Position numbers and translations under genes: made by a program. The notes below the pieces were generated by a model that searched no databases, had not been told where the DNA came from, and saw only the letters and a list, made by a program, of their open reading frames with translations. From positions 37,517,667 to 37,581,666 of the forward strand of contig OY282610.1 in assembly GCA_958298945.1 (NCBI GenBank): 64,000 nucleotides of DNA, given 5' to 3'. Shown here in pieces: positions 1 to 12,889 of this stretch; the stretch's first letter is position 1, and the number at the start of each line of letters is the position of its first letter. This DNA is from Atherix ibis. Its lineage: Eukaryota; Arthropoda; Insecta; Diptera; Athericidae.

Positions 1-690
1 TTTATAGGTAATAATTTACATTCTGGTGTGAATTTTCGTCTTAAGGTCTCATTGAACTGTATTTTTTTTTTGAAATTAAAAAGAAGAGTCCGTTACCATT
101 AATTCTAAGTGATAATATTTATTTAATAAAAACTCTATATGAGGCTCTAAAAATCCTCAAGTAACGGTAAAATGTTCTGAAAGTGTCATTAGCTTTTTTT
201 TTTAAAAAAAATATTATGAAAAAAGAAGAACAGATCGTTACCGTTAATTTTTTATTTTAATAAAAACTCTATATGAGGCTCTAAAAACCCTCAAGTAATT
301 ATGTAAAAGCTATTTTATAGGTAAAAATTGACATTCTGGTGTGAATTTTCGTCTTAAGGTGTCATTTGACTACTTTTTTTTTAATTAAAGAAGAAGAGTC
401 CGTTACCGTTAATTTTAAGCGCTAATTTTTATTTAATCTCTATTTAGGTCTCTAAAAATCCTCAAGTAACGGTAAAATGTTCTGAAAGTATCATTAGTAT
501 TTTTTTTTTATATTAGGAAAAAAGAAGAATAGACCGTTACCGTTAATTTTTTATTATAATAAAAACTCTATATGAGGCTCCAAAAACCCTCAAGTAATTA
601 TGGAAAAGCTATTTTATAAGTAAGAATTGACACTCTGGTGTGAATTTTTGTCTTAAGGTGTTTTTTAACTGTATTTTTTTGTTGAAATTT
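1..690. repeat. ~300 bp dispersed/tandem AT-rich repeat, two-plus copies
   Basis: The string CTGGTGTGAATTTTCG (last copy with one change) starts at about 23, 336 and 635, so the period is 313 then 299 bp. Each unit also contains a shorter duplicated block with GAGGCTC, CCTCAAGTAA and GTTACCGTTAATTT, seen near 90-175, 235-300, 395-470 and 535-600, so the unit is itself dimeric. The array is cut by the left window edge and fades near 690. No coding potential is visible. A reverse-complement copy lies at 33,860-34,090, so the family is dispersed as well as tandem. Confidence 0.8.
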
Positions 691-2404
691 TAGACTACTT
701 AAAAATCAACTAATACCGAAATTACAGTACGAAATATGCGAAAAATTTATTGGAAAATTATCTAAAGTTTTAAAAGTAGTTTTTCTTTAGTAATTATTTA
801 AATAATATTATATGTTTAGTAAAAAAAAAAATGTTAAAATTAAGATAATTTAAAAAAATATAAATTTTTTTAATAGTTTTTATCATAAATTTATTTTGAT
901 TTACGAGTAATATCAATTTCCAAATGAAAAATTGGATTTTTTTTGATAGCCAAATTTACTAAAAGTTATTAATTTTACATCATAAATTAGAATTGAATTA
1001 GTTTTTTAGTAAAATTTTTAAATTTTTTAATAAATTCGATTAGTAGTTTTTTTTTTTTTAATTTAAATTAACGAAAAAAACCAAGTTTTCCTCTTGATCA
1101 AAAATTCTTTTTATATTTACGTGTAAATATCCTTTTAATGATAATTAAAAAAAAAATTTTTTTTTATTAAATATCCTTTTTGGTAAGGTAAGAAAAGTTC
1201 TCAAAATTATTTCAAATTCTTATCCCTCCTTAGCAAGTGGTGTCTGTGTTGGTATATATTCGTAAACGTATCGATTTGTAAATGATCTAATCTTACAGTA
1301 ATCACAACTGTTGGGATACAATTGATATCCTTAAATCATATAGAATCGATATCAGGATTTTTTTCCCTCAATACTGATCTGATTCTAGAAGCTCCATTTT
1401 TTAGGCAAGAGTGTCTGGTCATTTGTGACAACGCACGACTTGTCGTGGTTATTTTTATCAATCGTCCATTGAAAATACCCTCCATTTGGGCTACTATTTC
1501 TTAGAAAAGAGTATAAGTTTTATAAAAAAAAAAAATCCTCTAATATGTTTGTAAACTTTCTCTGATGTAGAGTGAAAACATCATTCACAATTTCTTCTAT
1601 TTTGCTTCATTTCGATTGGAAATTTCAAGCACGTACAAATAAAACTTCGATTATATACGAATGACAATTTTTATGTGATTTAATCTTATACTTTACTAGA
1701 GCATAAAACGAGGCTTTTATTTTTTTTATTAAAAAAATTAAAATACCTACAAACCACCTCCCCTCCCCCCCTCCAAAAAAAACTAGCTTATTATAAGAGT
1801 TGAGTTAGAAATTTTCTGATAATTGAAAAGAAGAATTTAAAATCAATGCAATTTTCCTCAAATTAAAAATAAAGAAAATAATTCCTTTTTTTTGGGCAAT
1901 TTATTAGAATTAATTTTAAATGAATTTTCATTTTTTTTTATTACTTATAATTCCAATAAATATCTATCCTTTCTTTTCGGTAGTTTTTAAAAATAATTTT
2001 TCATTATTGGAAAATTTCAGTTAAAAGAGAAAAAAAGAATATTTTTTTTCTTTTAAGGGTTTAAAAATAATCGCTTTAAAAGAAATACGAAAATAAATGT
2101 TAAAGTCTGTTAAATAGAATTCTAATAAAATAATAGAATCCTTAATAGTATCTAAATTCAGCAAACAATAATTATAATTTCTTATAATAGTAGAAAAAGT
2201 TATTTTGAATCAGTTAGCTAGCACGCTAACAAGTATCATGTAATCTAATACGTTTGTCGTCAGACCACATAAGCTTCTTATGCGAAGGTCTTTAAGGCCA
2301 CTGGGGAATTGTGTCCTATTGTGCTGGAAATTCAGGATTTAGTTAGGATCGTAATATAACAATCACATTTCAGTTTGAACGTGCTATACTGCCTTGTACA
2401 TTAC
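691..2404. other. AT-rich intergenic DNA, no gene seen
   Basis: Long A and T runs with stop codons in all frames. The open frame near 1,322-1,504 begins at TTG and has no recognisable motif. The part after 2,200 is less AT-rich and looks unique, but nothing in it could be identified. Confidence 0.6.

Positions 2405-2435
<31 letters not shown>
2405..2435. repeat. (TCA)n trinucleotide microsatellite
   Basis: About ten perfect TCA repeats, followed by imperfect CAT/CCATCA runs up to about 2,480. Similar CAT/CAGCA-rich patches continue near 2,630-2,700. It does not lie in a supported reading frame. Confidence 0.9.
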
Positions 2436-2699
2436 TACCATCACCGGCGGCATCGTGTTCATCATTTCCATCATCATAATCACTATTGGCATATTGGCCT
2501 TTGTATGAACACTTGCAATATTAACAGCCTCAGCATCACCCTCTAACCGTCTTAACTATTAGAATCATAGATAAACTAATTTTTATTATTTTTACTGGTA
2601 GATACGGCACCCTTACAAATGGTAATACATCATTATTTCTATCATCCATTTCGATAAATACCGCCAGCATCAGCACCATCACCAACACCAGCCATCCAG

Positions 2700-3789
2700 C
2701 CATCCAACCCTCTAGCTTTAGGCCTAGTTACAATACTAAATGCCCTGTTATTATCGTTATTATTATTATGTTATTATCGCTATTCATGACAGTATGTTCA
2801 ATACATGTATGTAGATAATCGTATCCTTACACTAAAAGGGGGTGTAATCTAATTTTACCCCACATTTCCTATTGATTTTTGTTATTTATTTAGTAAGTAA
2901 AACTTCTTCCTAATTTTTTTTTCCTTCTATTTGGGATTTTATATATTTTTTGCTATTTTTTTTTTGTTTTTTTTTTTTTTGTTTCCGTTATTATACTGCC
3001 ATATTATTAGGAGGGAAGAGTAGAGGGAGGGGGGTGTATTTTTTGATAATATATTTTCAAAAAGAGAATTAAACCCTTTAATAAAGAGGAGTTGAAGATT
3101 AAAAAGAAGAAAAAAGAAGAAGAAGAAAAGAACTCTGACCCCTTAGCATCAAAGTGATTAAAAATTCCAATAACTACAGTATATGAATATCTAACAATAG
3201 GGATGGAAAAGGACGAGAAGACGCATTTAGAAGAGACATACCTAAAATGGATAAAATTGATGTCTTTTTAAATGTGTCCTAATTTTTGTATAGCCAAAAT
3301 TTGACGGAGTTTTGAAGATGCAAAAATTTCAACAAAAAAAAAACAAATACTTTTGTTTGGTGAAAGGGTGGAAAATGAAAAGCTCTTTATAGTTCGCCAG
3401 TATTTTAAAAGAAATGTTTGTGATGCATTATCTTCTATTAAAAAAAAATTATGGACCTTTGGTTATTGGTTATCATCAAAAGTGCAGATGATAGAATAGC
3501 ATTCGAGTAAGATTTACCTTTGAATCGATAACAAGACTTTTAATTATTTAAAATTTAAAAATTATTTTCTATAAATTTTAGTTTTCATTAAGACCTCTAA
3601 GTAAAAGAGTGTACAATTTTCAATCTTTACGAACTTAATTGATAAAAATATTGTAAGCATATTGATTTCATCTTATATTTTAAATAATAAATTTTATTAA
3701 CATGAGAACCTAAAACATAAATTGTGGATAAAAATTCATAAAATACGATTATTAAAATAGGAAAAATAAAAATATTCTTACGTAAATAT
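2700..3789. other. AT-rich intergenic DNA, no gene seen
   Basis: Unique-looking, with homopolymer T runs around 2,950-2,990 and a purine-rich stretch near 3,060-3,130. The minus frame at 3,627-3,815 is low-complexity hydrophobic AT translation without a recognisable domain. Nothing supportable was found. Confidence 0.5.
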
Positions 3790-6610
3790 TTTTCAACAAA
3801 TGTGGGACCTCCCATAAATATTTTTCATCCAATGTGAGACGTCACATTTAAAGTTGATAGAAAAATGATAAAATTTCGCAAAATTAAACTCGACTTCTAA
3901 ACTTAACTTTAAGTTAAACATTTGAAAAAAATTGCCTGTTTTAAGACCATTTCAAAATGACAAAAATATTCTTACTTATAAACACTATTTTTCTGTTTTG
4001 GAAAAACATTATTCCAACTTGAGACCGCAGATTTATTGACATTGTAAATTTTTAAACTTGAGACCTCAAATTTAAATTTAATATTGAATACATAAAATTT
4101 CTTAACTTTAGACCCCTGAACTCAATTTAAGACCTCCAGTTACTAAAACTGACTTATTTGAGACCTACTTATACTGGAACTGTAGATAAAAAAGGCAACA
4201 ATATTCTGAGATGAGACCACTAGTTTCGAACACAAACTCAAAATTATAAAAACATTCCAACTTGAGACCTTAAAACACAAAATTAAAATTATAAAAATTT
4301 TCAAATTTGAGACCGCAGATTTATTGACATTGTAAATTTTTAAACTTGAGACCTCAAATTTAAATTTAATATTGAATACATAAAATTTCTTAACTTTAGA
4401 CCCCTGAACTCAATTTAAGACCTCGAGTTACTAAAACTGGCTTATTTGAGACCAACTTATACTGGAACTGTAGATAAAAAAGGCAACAATATTCTGAGAT
4501 GAGACCACTAGTTTCGAACACAAACTCCAAATTATAAAAACATTCCAACTTGAGAGCTTAAAACACAAAATTAAAATTATAAAAATTTTCAAATTTGAGA
4601 CCGCAGATTTATTGACATTGTAAATTTTTAAACTTGAGACCTCAAATTTATATTTAATATTGAATACATAAAATTTCTTAACTTTAGACCCCTGAACTCA
4701 ATTTAAGACCTCGAGTTACTAAAACTGACTTATTTGACACCAACTTATACTGGAACTGTAGATAAAAAAGGCAACAATATTCTGAGATGAGACCACTAGT
4801 TTCGAACACAAAATTATAAAAATATTCCAACTTCAGACCTTAGAACACAAAATTAAAATTAAAAAACATTTTCATATTTGAGACCTTAGATTTAATGAAA
4901 TTGTAGATTTTTAAACTTGATACCTCATATTTCAATTTAATATCGAAGCCATAATATTTATTAACTTGAGACCTCTGAACTCAACTTAAGATCAACATTA
5001 ACTCAACTGTAGATAAAAAAGGCAACAATATTCTGAGATGAAATTAAAATTATAAAAATATTTCAACTTCAGACCTTAGAACACAAAATTAATATTATAA
5101 ACATTCTCAAATATGAGACCTTAGATTTAATAAAATTGTACATTTTTAAACTTGATACCGCAGATTTCAATTTAATATCGAGCACATAAAATTTTCTAAC
5201 TTGAGACCTCTGAACTCAACTTAAGATCAACATTAACTCAACTGTAGATAAAAAAGGCAACAATATTCTGAGATGAAATTAAAATTATAAAAATATTTCA
5301 ACTTCAGACCTTAGAACACAAAATTAATATTATAAACATTCTCAAATATGAGACCTTAGATTTAATAAAATTGTACATTTTCAAACTTGATACCGCAGAT
5401 TTCATTTTAATATCGAGCACATAAAATTTCCTAACTTGAGACCTCTGAACTCAACTTAAGATCAACATTAACTCAACTGTAGATAAAAAAGGGCAACAAT
5501 ATTCTGAGATGAAATTAAAATTATAAAAATATTTCAACTTCAGACCTTAGAACACTAAATTAATATTATAAACATTCTCAAATATGAGACCTTAGATTTA
5601 ATAAAATTGTACATTTTCAAACTTGATACCGCAGATTTTATTTTAATATCGAGCACATAAAATTTCCTAACTTGAGACCTCTGAACTCAACTTAAGATCA
5701 ACATTAACTCAACTGTAGATAAAAAAGGCAACAATATTCTGAGATGAAATTAAAATTATAAAAATATTTCAACTTCAGACCTTAGAACACAAAATTAATA
5801 TTATAAACATTCTCAAATATGAGACCTTAGATTTAATAAAATTGTACATTTTTAAACTTGATACCGCAGATTTCAATTTAATATCGAGCACATAAAATTT
5901 CCTAACTTGAGACCTCTGAACTCAACTTAAAAACAATAATTGATTTGAGACCACTATACTAGAATTGTAGATAAAAAGTTAATAATATTCTGAGATGGGA
6001 TCACTAGATTTGTACACAAAATTAATTTTATAAAATTTTTCAAATTTTAAACCTTAGATTTTAAGACCTCCGAATTCAACATAACATTAAATGATTTAAG
6101 ACCATTTGATTATGTTATAAAATTAGAACTCATATTCAGAATGATAAAGGATTCCCAACTTGAGACCTTAGATTAGATGGATGGGTACATTTTTAAACAT
6201 GAGACTTCAGTTTTAAACTCCTTATCGAAATAGTAAAATTTCCTAACTTGAGACCTCTGAAGTTAACTGAAAACCAACATTAAATAATAATAACGGATTT
6301 GAGACCATTATAATAGAATTGTAGATAAGAAAGAAAATAATATATCTGAGATGAGACCAGTAGATTTGAACACAAAGTTATAAAAATATTCCAACTTGAG
6401 ACCTGAGAACACAAAACTAAAATTATAAATATTTTCAAATTTGAGATCTTAGATTTTATTAAATTTAAATTTGAAAATATCCAAATTTGAGACCTTAGAT
6501 TTTAAGACCTCTGAATTCAACTTAACATTAAATGACTTAAGACCATTTGATTATGTTATTAAATTAGAACTCATATTCAGAATGATAAAGGATTCCCAAC
6601 TTGAGACCTT
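3790..6610. repeat. GAGACC-rich tandem array with 288 bp and ~235 bp periods
   Basis: The marker GCAACAATATTCTGAG begins at 4195, 4483, 4771, 5022, 5257, 5493 and 5728. The spacings are 288, 288, 251, 235, 236 and 235 bp. Within each unit the short motif TTGAGACCT or TTAAGACCT recurs every few tens of bases, so the array has a monomer-like inner level and a long outer level. The second block looks like the first after loss of about 50 bp. Units are nearly identical at the centre and degenerate toward 3,790 and past 5,930. There is no long open frame. It is a satellite-type array. Confidence 0.9.
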
Positions 6611-8530
6611 AAATTTTTTTTTTTTTTTTGATAATTGATAAAACTTTCCTCTGTTGAGACTTAAAACTTCTAAGTTCACTTATGTAAAAGTGTCAGACCA
6701 AAATCATTCTTAGTCCTTCGACCATATTATAACTTCTGATAAATAAAAATATTTTAATTATTGTACAATTTGTAAAAAAAAAACCAATAGTCAAAAATAG
6801 ATAGACGAATACTTTGCTCCGTAATAATATTATTTTCTATTTTTAACGATAAATATTTATCGATTTAATGCTTCTGTAAAATAATATTCAATAAAGCAAA
6901 ACTTTCAAAAGGACATGTAATCTTATAAAAGAATATATTTCTCCCTTTGAGTGCAGCCGAAATTTGATGTCATTTTTTCTTCTTCTTTCTTTCAATAACA
7001 AAACAGTTTGTAAGGGGATATTCATCCCTATTTATAGGATTTAGCCCTTGTTGACAGCAGATAATACGAGGACTCTTTATAATGTGGCCAAGAATGAATA
7101 GATTTTTATTCTTTATATGCGGTAAATACGCGTGTAAATAGTTGATTTTAAGGGATGAAGAAATTTTATTCGAATCAAGATAGGCTAATTGAGCAATAAG
7201 ACATATCGTTTTTCCGCAAATTGAATTTTATCAATAATTAATTGATCACACTTGCATTTGGTTACTCGTAATTACATTTTCGATATTGTTTGGTTGTTTT
7301 TTTTTATGGTAAAATTTTTTTCATTCTTTTTATATTAACTGACAAAAAAAATCTAAAAACTTTTAATATAAAAATTACATTTACAATTAAAATTAATTAT
7401 TTATTAATTAAAAGAATTTTCGCTACTCGTAATAAAATTTATAAATAATCGCAAAGAACTAATATTCTAAATATCCTTTGATGGTGAATTTGTTAAAAAA
7501 ATAAGACTTATTATCCTGAAAATAGGATACTTGAAATTAGCTAAGAGGACACATTGAATTATTTTGTATATTACGAAAGGGTTGTTAAATGTTCAATTAA
7601 TTAAGAATTCCAAATTGATAATATCACATTTCAATATCGATTATCCTTCATATAGACTTATATAAAAATATCCTTTAATTATGATTAAAAATTCTTAAAC
7701 TATAAACAGAATTTTTTATGAGCTTCCAAATAAAATGAGTATAATTCACTGAATTAATTCTGTCTTCTCCAAAACGACGAACAACAACTTAGGAAATATT
7801 GAAAAAGGTTTGATAAATTTCAACTGAAAAATGCGTTTTTAAAATGTTGGTGATTTTTTTAAATTAAGGGTAGTAAAAAATATAATGGTATAAATTTTCA
7901 TTCATTTATAAAGAGTATAAAAAAATTTTTATTATAAAAAATTATCCTTCTTATAATAATTAAATTAATTCTGGCTACTCTCTCACTCTCTCTCTCTCTT
8001 CTCTTCAATCCTTTGGTGCTAAAATAATATGTGATTTAGAGAAGTATTTTTTTTTTTGATAACATTTGAGCAAAATTATACTTACACGTCTGCTCCAAGC
8101 TGAGTAAAATTTCTGTTTTTTATTTATTTTTGCTAAAGAAATTTTATTTTTGGATCAAGTTATTGATTTTGAAATTTAATTTATTATATTTAAAAAAGGA
8201 TATTATCAATTTGATATATATTATAGGAGAGAAAAAATAAATTTCAGATCCCAAAAACGAATTACAAAAAATTTTTGGGAAAACATTTTAAAAAAATCAC
8301 ATTTATTTCTGAAAATGGTAAAAAAGAAATGTTTAGAAAACATGTTAAGAAAACGGTTAGAAAACAATAAAAAAAAATGGTTGAAAATTTAAATATATTT
8401 TTCAAAAGAAGAAAAAAAAAATTGAACATTTTGAAAATTTCCTTCTATTACTTTGATTTTTTTGAATCTTTGTCCTAGTTGGGATTTTGTTAAAATAAGC
8501 AAATCCTTATTTCCATTTAAGGATCGAGTT
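6611..8530. other. AT-rich intergenic DNA, no gene seen
   Basis: Starts with a T run, then AT-rich unique sequence. A short CT-rich stretch lies near 7,975-8,005. Stops occur in all frames and no transposon protein motif or RNA gene was recognised. Confidence 0.5.
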
Positions 8531-8539
8531 TTATTTAAA

Positions 8540-9880
8540 TCGACAATGGTCAAAGTGACCGTGTTCGGAATGAAAACTGTTCTTGACCGATGTATGGACT
8601 GAGTTGTATTGGGTTGTATGGTTGAGCATTAAGAATGACTGACGATTTTCAGTTACGTGTTGGGATGCGGCTATTGCTGTGGTGTTCAACTGCAATGGTT
8701 ACGATTGATGGAATAAAAATACACTTCCGGATTATGTTGCATTGAATCGAATTCAGTACAATGGAAATTAGGGTGTTCTTGTTCGATGGCGTGCGTATAG
8801 TTCAGCTGTGTTCAATGCCAATCAATGTCCAGCCTGATCCATTGCGGATGGAACCATTATGTCTACAGTAGCTGGTATTCATCGATATTCGTGATTCTAT
8901 TTTGCGAGCATTTGTAAAGTGAATTCTGAATGCGTACACGTCCATCCATACAAGTGAGCGTCCTTTTTCCATCGCAACCCGTCAACTTTCATAACTTTGG
9001 TGCTTAATAGCATTTGGAATTATGCTTGTGTGCTTCCAAAAACCTATTCGAACAAAATGCCTATCTCGAATCTGAAACCTTACCTTTGTGACTTGCTCGT
9101 TCTTGAACAGTCTAAATACTATTTAATCGTGAACCGTACAATTAATAATTCGACACAGAGATAGCTGAAGGAAAGCAATATTATCTGAATAGCATAATGC
9201 GTGCAATAAGATTGCAGTTTGTATCAAAGAACAATCGAAATTGGAGCCCTAATACACCTGTAATATTATAATAATTATTTCAATATGCAATTGCTCAGGA
9301 TCGGTAGTACAGGGGAATCCGATTACATTCGCGCAGTCAGAATAACTACGAGACTCTATCTACACATAATCAGCGATTATCCAAATACCTGGTGGCCAAG
9401 GTATTCGCTTATCATGCACACAGCATAGACTTCAGGCTATGCGTTTCAGATTATTTCGTGACTATATTGCTGGACAACGTAAAAGGACCATCATTGCACC
9501 GCCAATTATTCATTTTATTATTGAATATGCGATTGTCATTGATTAAATTGTCCTTGTTATAAATCGGCATACTCTGTTAACGTTTACCTGGAGGACTACT
9601 CTACCTGTATTTTGTGTCGGTATATGGCAAAACCCGAACGTGAATAACATTCGAAAATGCCTAATATCACTACAAAAGCGGATGATTGCAATTCCAACTG
9701 CACAGTTTAAGAAATGCTTTTTTGGCAGAATTTCCATCAATTCGCATCTATAACTTAATTGGAATATGAAATCCTTTTTGACCAATTTTATGATCAGTTT
9801 TCGATGATTTCCAATCGATTTGAGATTAGACTAGTATAAAAGTGAATTGTTTTCTTTTTTCTTACTTGTGTTATCTTGTA
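8540..9880. other. GC-richer island of unknown origin
   Basis: This stretch is clearly less AT-rich than its flanks and lacks their homopolymer runs. Reading frames on both strands are broken by frequent stops. The minus frame at 9,543-9,785 (80 residues, no standard start) contains no motif that can be placed. The composition resembles decayed transposon or foreign sequence such as the mariner that starts 150 bp further on. No terminal repeats or catalytic motifs were found, so its identity is left open. Confidence 0.4.
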
Positions 9881-10023
9881 TCCTTTTGAGATAATGTTCT
9901 ATAAAAAAAAAAAAACATTTTACACACGCTAATAATAATTTCTTACAAGATGAATTTTCTTAAAAAATATTACTTTTTCGGTTCAATTATTTTATATTTG
10001 AGCAAAATAAACATATGTACATA

Positions 10024-11219
10024 CCAGGTGTATAAGCTTAAATCCGCTGATTTTAAGTCAAAAAAACACATGTTTTTTTCATAGAAAGCAAAAACAAATT
10101 TATTTAAATTACTTGCCCTCGTTAGCGATACATTTTTCCCATCTCTCGGGCAATTTGTGGATACCACGCCAAAAAAATTCCTTCTCTTTCGAGGCAAACC
10201 ACTCATCAAGCCATTTTCGGACGTCTTCGTAAGAATCGAAGTGCTGCTCAGCGAGCGCGTGGCCCATCGACGAAAAAAGGTGGTAGTCGGAAGGGGCCAG
10301 GTCTGTTGAATAAGCGGGGTGGGGTGGCACCTCCCAAATGAGTGTCTCCAAGTATTGCCGGACCATTTCTGACGTGCGCGATGGTGCGTTGTCGTGGAGG
10401 AAAATCAGCTTGTCATGCCTTTGTTGATAATACGCCCTTTTTTCACGCAGAGCACGGTGCAATTTGATCAGTTGTTGGTGGTAGCGGTGGGCATTGACAG
10501 TTTCACCAGGTTTCAACATTTCATAGTAGACGATACCCTGCTGATCCCACCAAACGCACAGCATCATCTTTCGTCCGAATCGATTTGGTCTTGGGAAGAT
10601 GTTGATGGTTGGCCGGGATCAACCCACGATTTCTTACGCTTAGGATTCTCGAAATATATCCACTTTTCAACGCCTGTCACAATCCGATACAGGAACGACT
10701 TTTTTTTTGTCTGGTGAGCAAGATTTCGCATGTGTTTTGGCGTCGCTCCATCTGCCTACCAATTGCTTCGCGAGAATTTTTTGCGATTGGGTATCGTGTT
10801 CGTCCAAAAGAGCCTGCAATTAATGGTCCTCAACCTTCCTAGGCCGATTTTCACGCTTCTTGTCCCACAAGTCAAAATTGCCGTCTTTGAACAGACGAAA
10901 CCAATCTCGGCACATTGTTTCCGATAAAGCACTGTTACCATAGGCCTTCATAAGCATTCGGTGCGATTCGGCAGCCAATTTGTTCAAACTGAAGCAGAAA
11001 AGCAGAGCTTCCCGCATATGCTCTTTTTCTGGCACAAAACTACACATTATTACGAAACGAAAAATGTATGTTGTTGTACGAAATTGCTGACAATATGCAC
11101 TGATTAATGTTGACAGTTGTCAAACTTATAAAAAAAGTATGGCGTGTCCATAGTAGCTTAATACGCTCACTCACGCCATCTATTACCAAACAGCGGATTT
11201 AAGCTTATATACACATACC
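10024..11219 (-). mobile_element. Mos1-like (mauritiana-type) mariner element, inactive
   Basis: The left end reads CCAGGTGTATAAGCTTAAAT just after a TA at 10,022-10,023. CCAGGTGTA is the start of Mos1-type mariner terminal repeats. The right end carries the inverse, CAGCGGATTTAAGCTTATA at 11,191-11,209, with small insertions before the outer ACC and TA. The length, about 1.2 kb, is normal for mariner. The encoded transposase runs on the minus strand and is broken by frameshifts. A second copy with the same ends lies at 19,094-20,206 in the other orientation. Confidence 0.9.
10109..11047 (-). pseudogene. Mos1-like mariner transposase pseudogene
   Basis: Mariner transposases cut and paste the element at TA sites using a D,D34D catalytic triad. 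The N-terminal part (11,047 back to about 10,820) starts at ATG and keeps the helix-turn-helix region with SAL-SET-CRDW-F and the FKDG motif. The C-terminal part (10,567 to 10,109) keeps the WWDQ block, the second catalytic Asp in HDNAPS, and the third in LAPSDYHLF, followed by the usual KLPERWEKC tail. The conserved YSPDLAP has become YSTDLAP. The middle needs at least one frame change and holds a stop, so no functional protein is possible. Similarity to Mos1 is judged by eye. Confidence 0.88.
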
Positions 11220-11319
11220 TTATTCCTTATTTAAGGTACACACATACATTATCAGTAATATTTTTATTATATTATATTACCAATACTAAAAGAACCGTAA
11301 CGGATTCTTTTCAAAAATA

Positions 11320-11790
11320 CTTTTTTTACCGCCTTCAACTACTCCAGGTCACCGCCATGATCATCAAATGGAAAGTTATCGTAATTTATTATGTACGTAT
11401 TTATTTAATAATATTAAACGTTATTATTTCTTTACCATTTCTTTGAATAATTAAATAATTATTTCAAAAGCAGAAAACGGAGAATACACCGTCTGTAAAT
11501 CTATTCTAACCGGCCAGTTTGCATTTCATTCAACCATTTTTACTTGACCTGGTTTTCGTTGGGCAATAATATTTTTACTGGCTCTTATTAGCAATAAAAA
11601 GAAAGCCGAAAAAAATCTGATCGAATTTTCTCAAATTATCGCACCATAAATTTATATCCTTCCATCCTTTTTTTACCGCCTTCAGCTACTCTACTTCGCA
11701 ATTCATATCCGATACTTCTTTTGGCTATTTTCAATGCTAATTTTGAATAATAAAATAATTAATTAAAAAAAAAAGTAAACGAAGGAGGTA
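11320..11790. repeat. Diverged direct duplication, spacing ~345 bp
   Basis: TTTTTACCGCCTTCAACTACTC near 11,325 recurs as TTTTTACCGCCTTCAGCTACTC near 11,670. Each is followed downstream by a TTTGAATAATTAAATAATT-like block and an A-rich block containing AAACG and GGAG. The copies are diverged and have unequal internal length. Confidence 0.6.
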
Positions 11791-12753
11791 ATTCCGAAGA
11801 TTGACTTTTGCGAGTCAATCTGCCAGGCAATTCGCACAAATGCGTTCCGGAGTCCTATCTACCTGCCCTCCAGCAGACCTCATGTGAGTGTCCTGAAAAT
11901 ACCTTCGACCAAAATACAGGCATTTTTTTCGGCACCATTGTTACAATAAAAAAATACACCTTTTAAGAAGGATCTGCAAAAGATCCTTTATATGGATAGC
12001 CTTTCATGGTTTTTTTTCCTTTTTAAAAATAATTATACTAAATGCGTTCAACGATCAAATTGGAACTGATCGATTTTGGAAAGGATAAATTCTTATTAAA
12101 TTATTGTCAGAAAATATTATTTTATTAAATTTATTTAAGAAAAATTGTGTGTACAAAAATTTGGTGAGAATAATTGAAAGAAAACCAAATTAAATCCTTT
12201 TAAACGATCAACAAAATGTGATCGATTATAAACGATCAATTTATGCTGTTCATCCGCCATAATAGCTCAATCAGGACACTATTCTGTATGTATAGGAAAG
12301 TTTATATAATTTTTTTTCTGCTTCGAGTAGAAGATAAATTAAAAAAGAAAGATGGCGAATTATTGAAGATAAGTTCGTTTAAATAATTTTCCTTATTTTT
12401 TTGCAATATTTTTTTTATTAATATCTATAACTGCAAATAAATTCACAAACGGTCTGTATTTTTCCAAAACTGAAGCTGATGCTTCAAATATTGTCAATAG
12501 AGGGCGCTACAGAGACATATTGTTGATGACGTGTATGTCAACGGAAATTTCTTAATAGTCAATGGACAGAATATAAAAATATGATTTTTACAATCAAACG
12601 TACTAAAAATGGTAAATTTCAAGAATTTTTTTTTACAAAAATTAAAAAAATAATGTGCAGGAGGCATGGTAATAGTAATAAGGATTCAGAATACAAAATG
12701 TATCAGGAAAGTAATGAAACTGGAATCTTTCAGGATAATCTGGCAAGACTGCG

Positions 12754-12850
12754 GGTTCAACTTGTTCTGATAACTATGCCATCCTCAAGAGCGTGACAAG
12801 GTGACAAGGTTCAACTTGTTCTGATAAATATGCCATCCTCAAGAGCGTGA
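12754..12850. repeat. 54 bp tandem duplication
   Basis: GTTCAACTTGTTCTGATAA begins at 12,755 and again at 12,809. The following TATGCCATCCTCAAGAGCGTGA is present in both copies. They differ by about one base, so the duplication is recent compared with the neighbouring mariner relics. Confidence 0.85.
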
Positions 12851-12889
12851 TAATTAAAGTTGTGTTTTTGTAGTACATTAGGGCAAAAT

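Larger units (their letters stand above)
11220..12889. other. AT-rich intergenic DNA with a local duplication
   Basis: Mostly unique AT-rich sequence. Two segments near 11,320-11,480 and 11,665-11,790 resemble each other (listed separately), and a 54 bp duplication lies at 12,754-12,850. The open frame near 12,581-12,796 runs into that duplication and shows no known motif. No gene is supported. Confidence 0.5.

Noticed and set aside
3790..6610. CRISPR-like regular repeat array
   Set aside because: Units of 235-288 bp are repeated in full without unique spacers, no cas genes are present and the DNA is eukaryotic.
9543..9785. 80-residue minus-strand frame as a gene
   Set aside because: No standard start and no recognisable domain. 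Kept only as part of an unassigned island.
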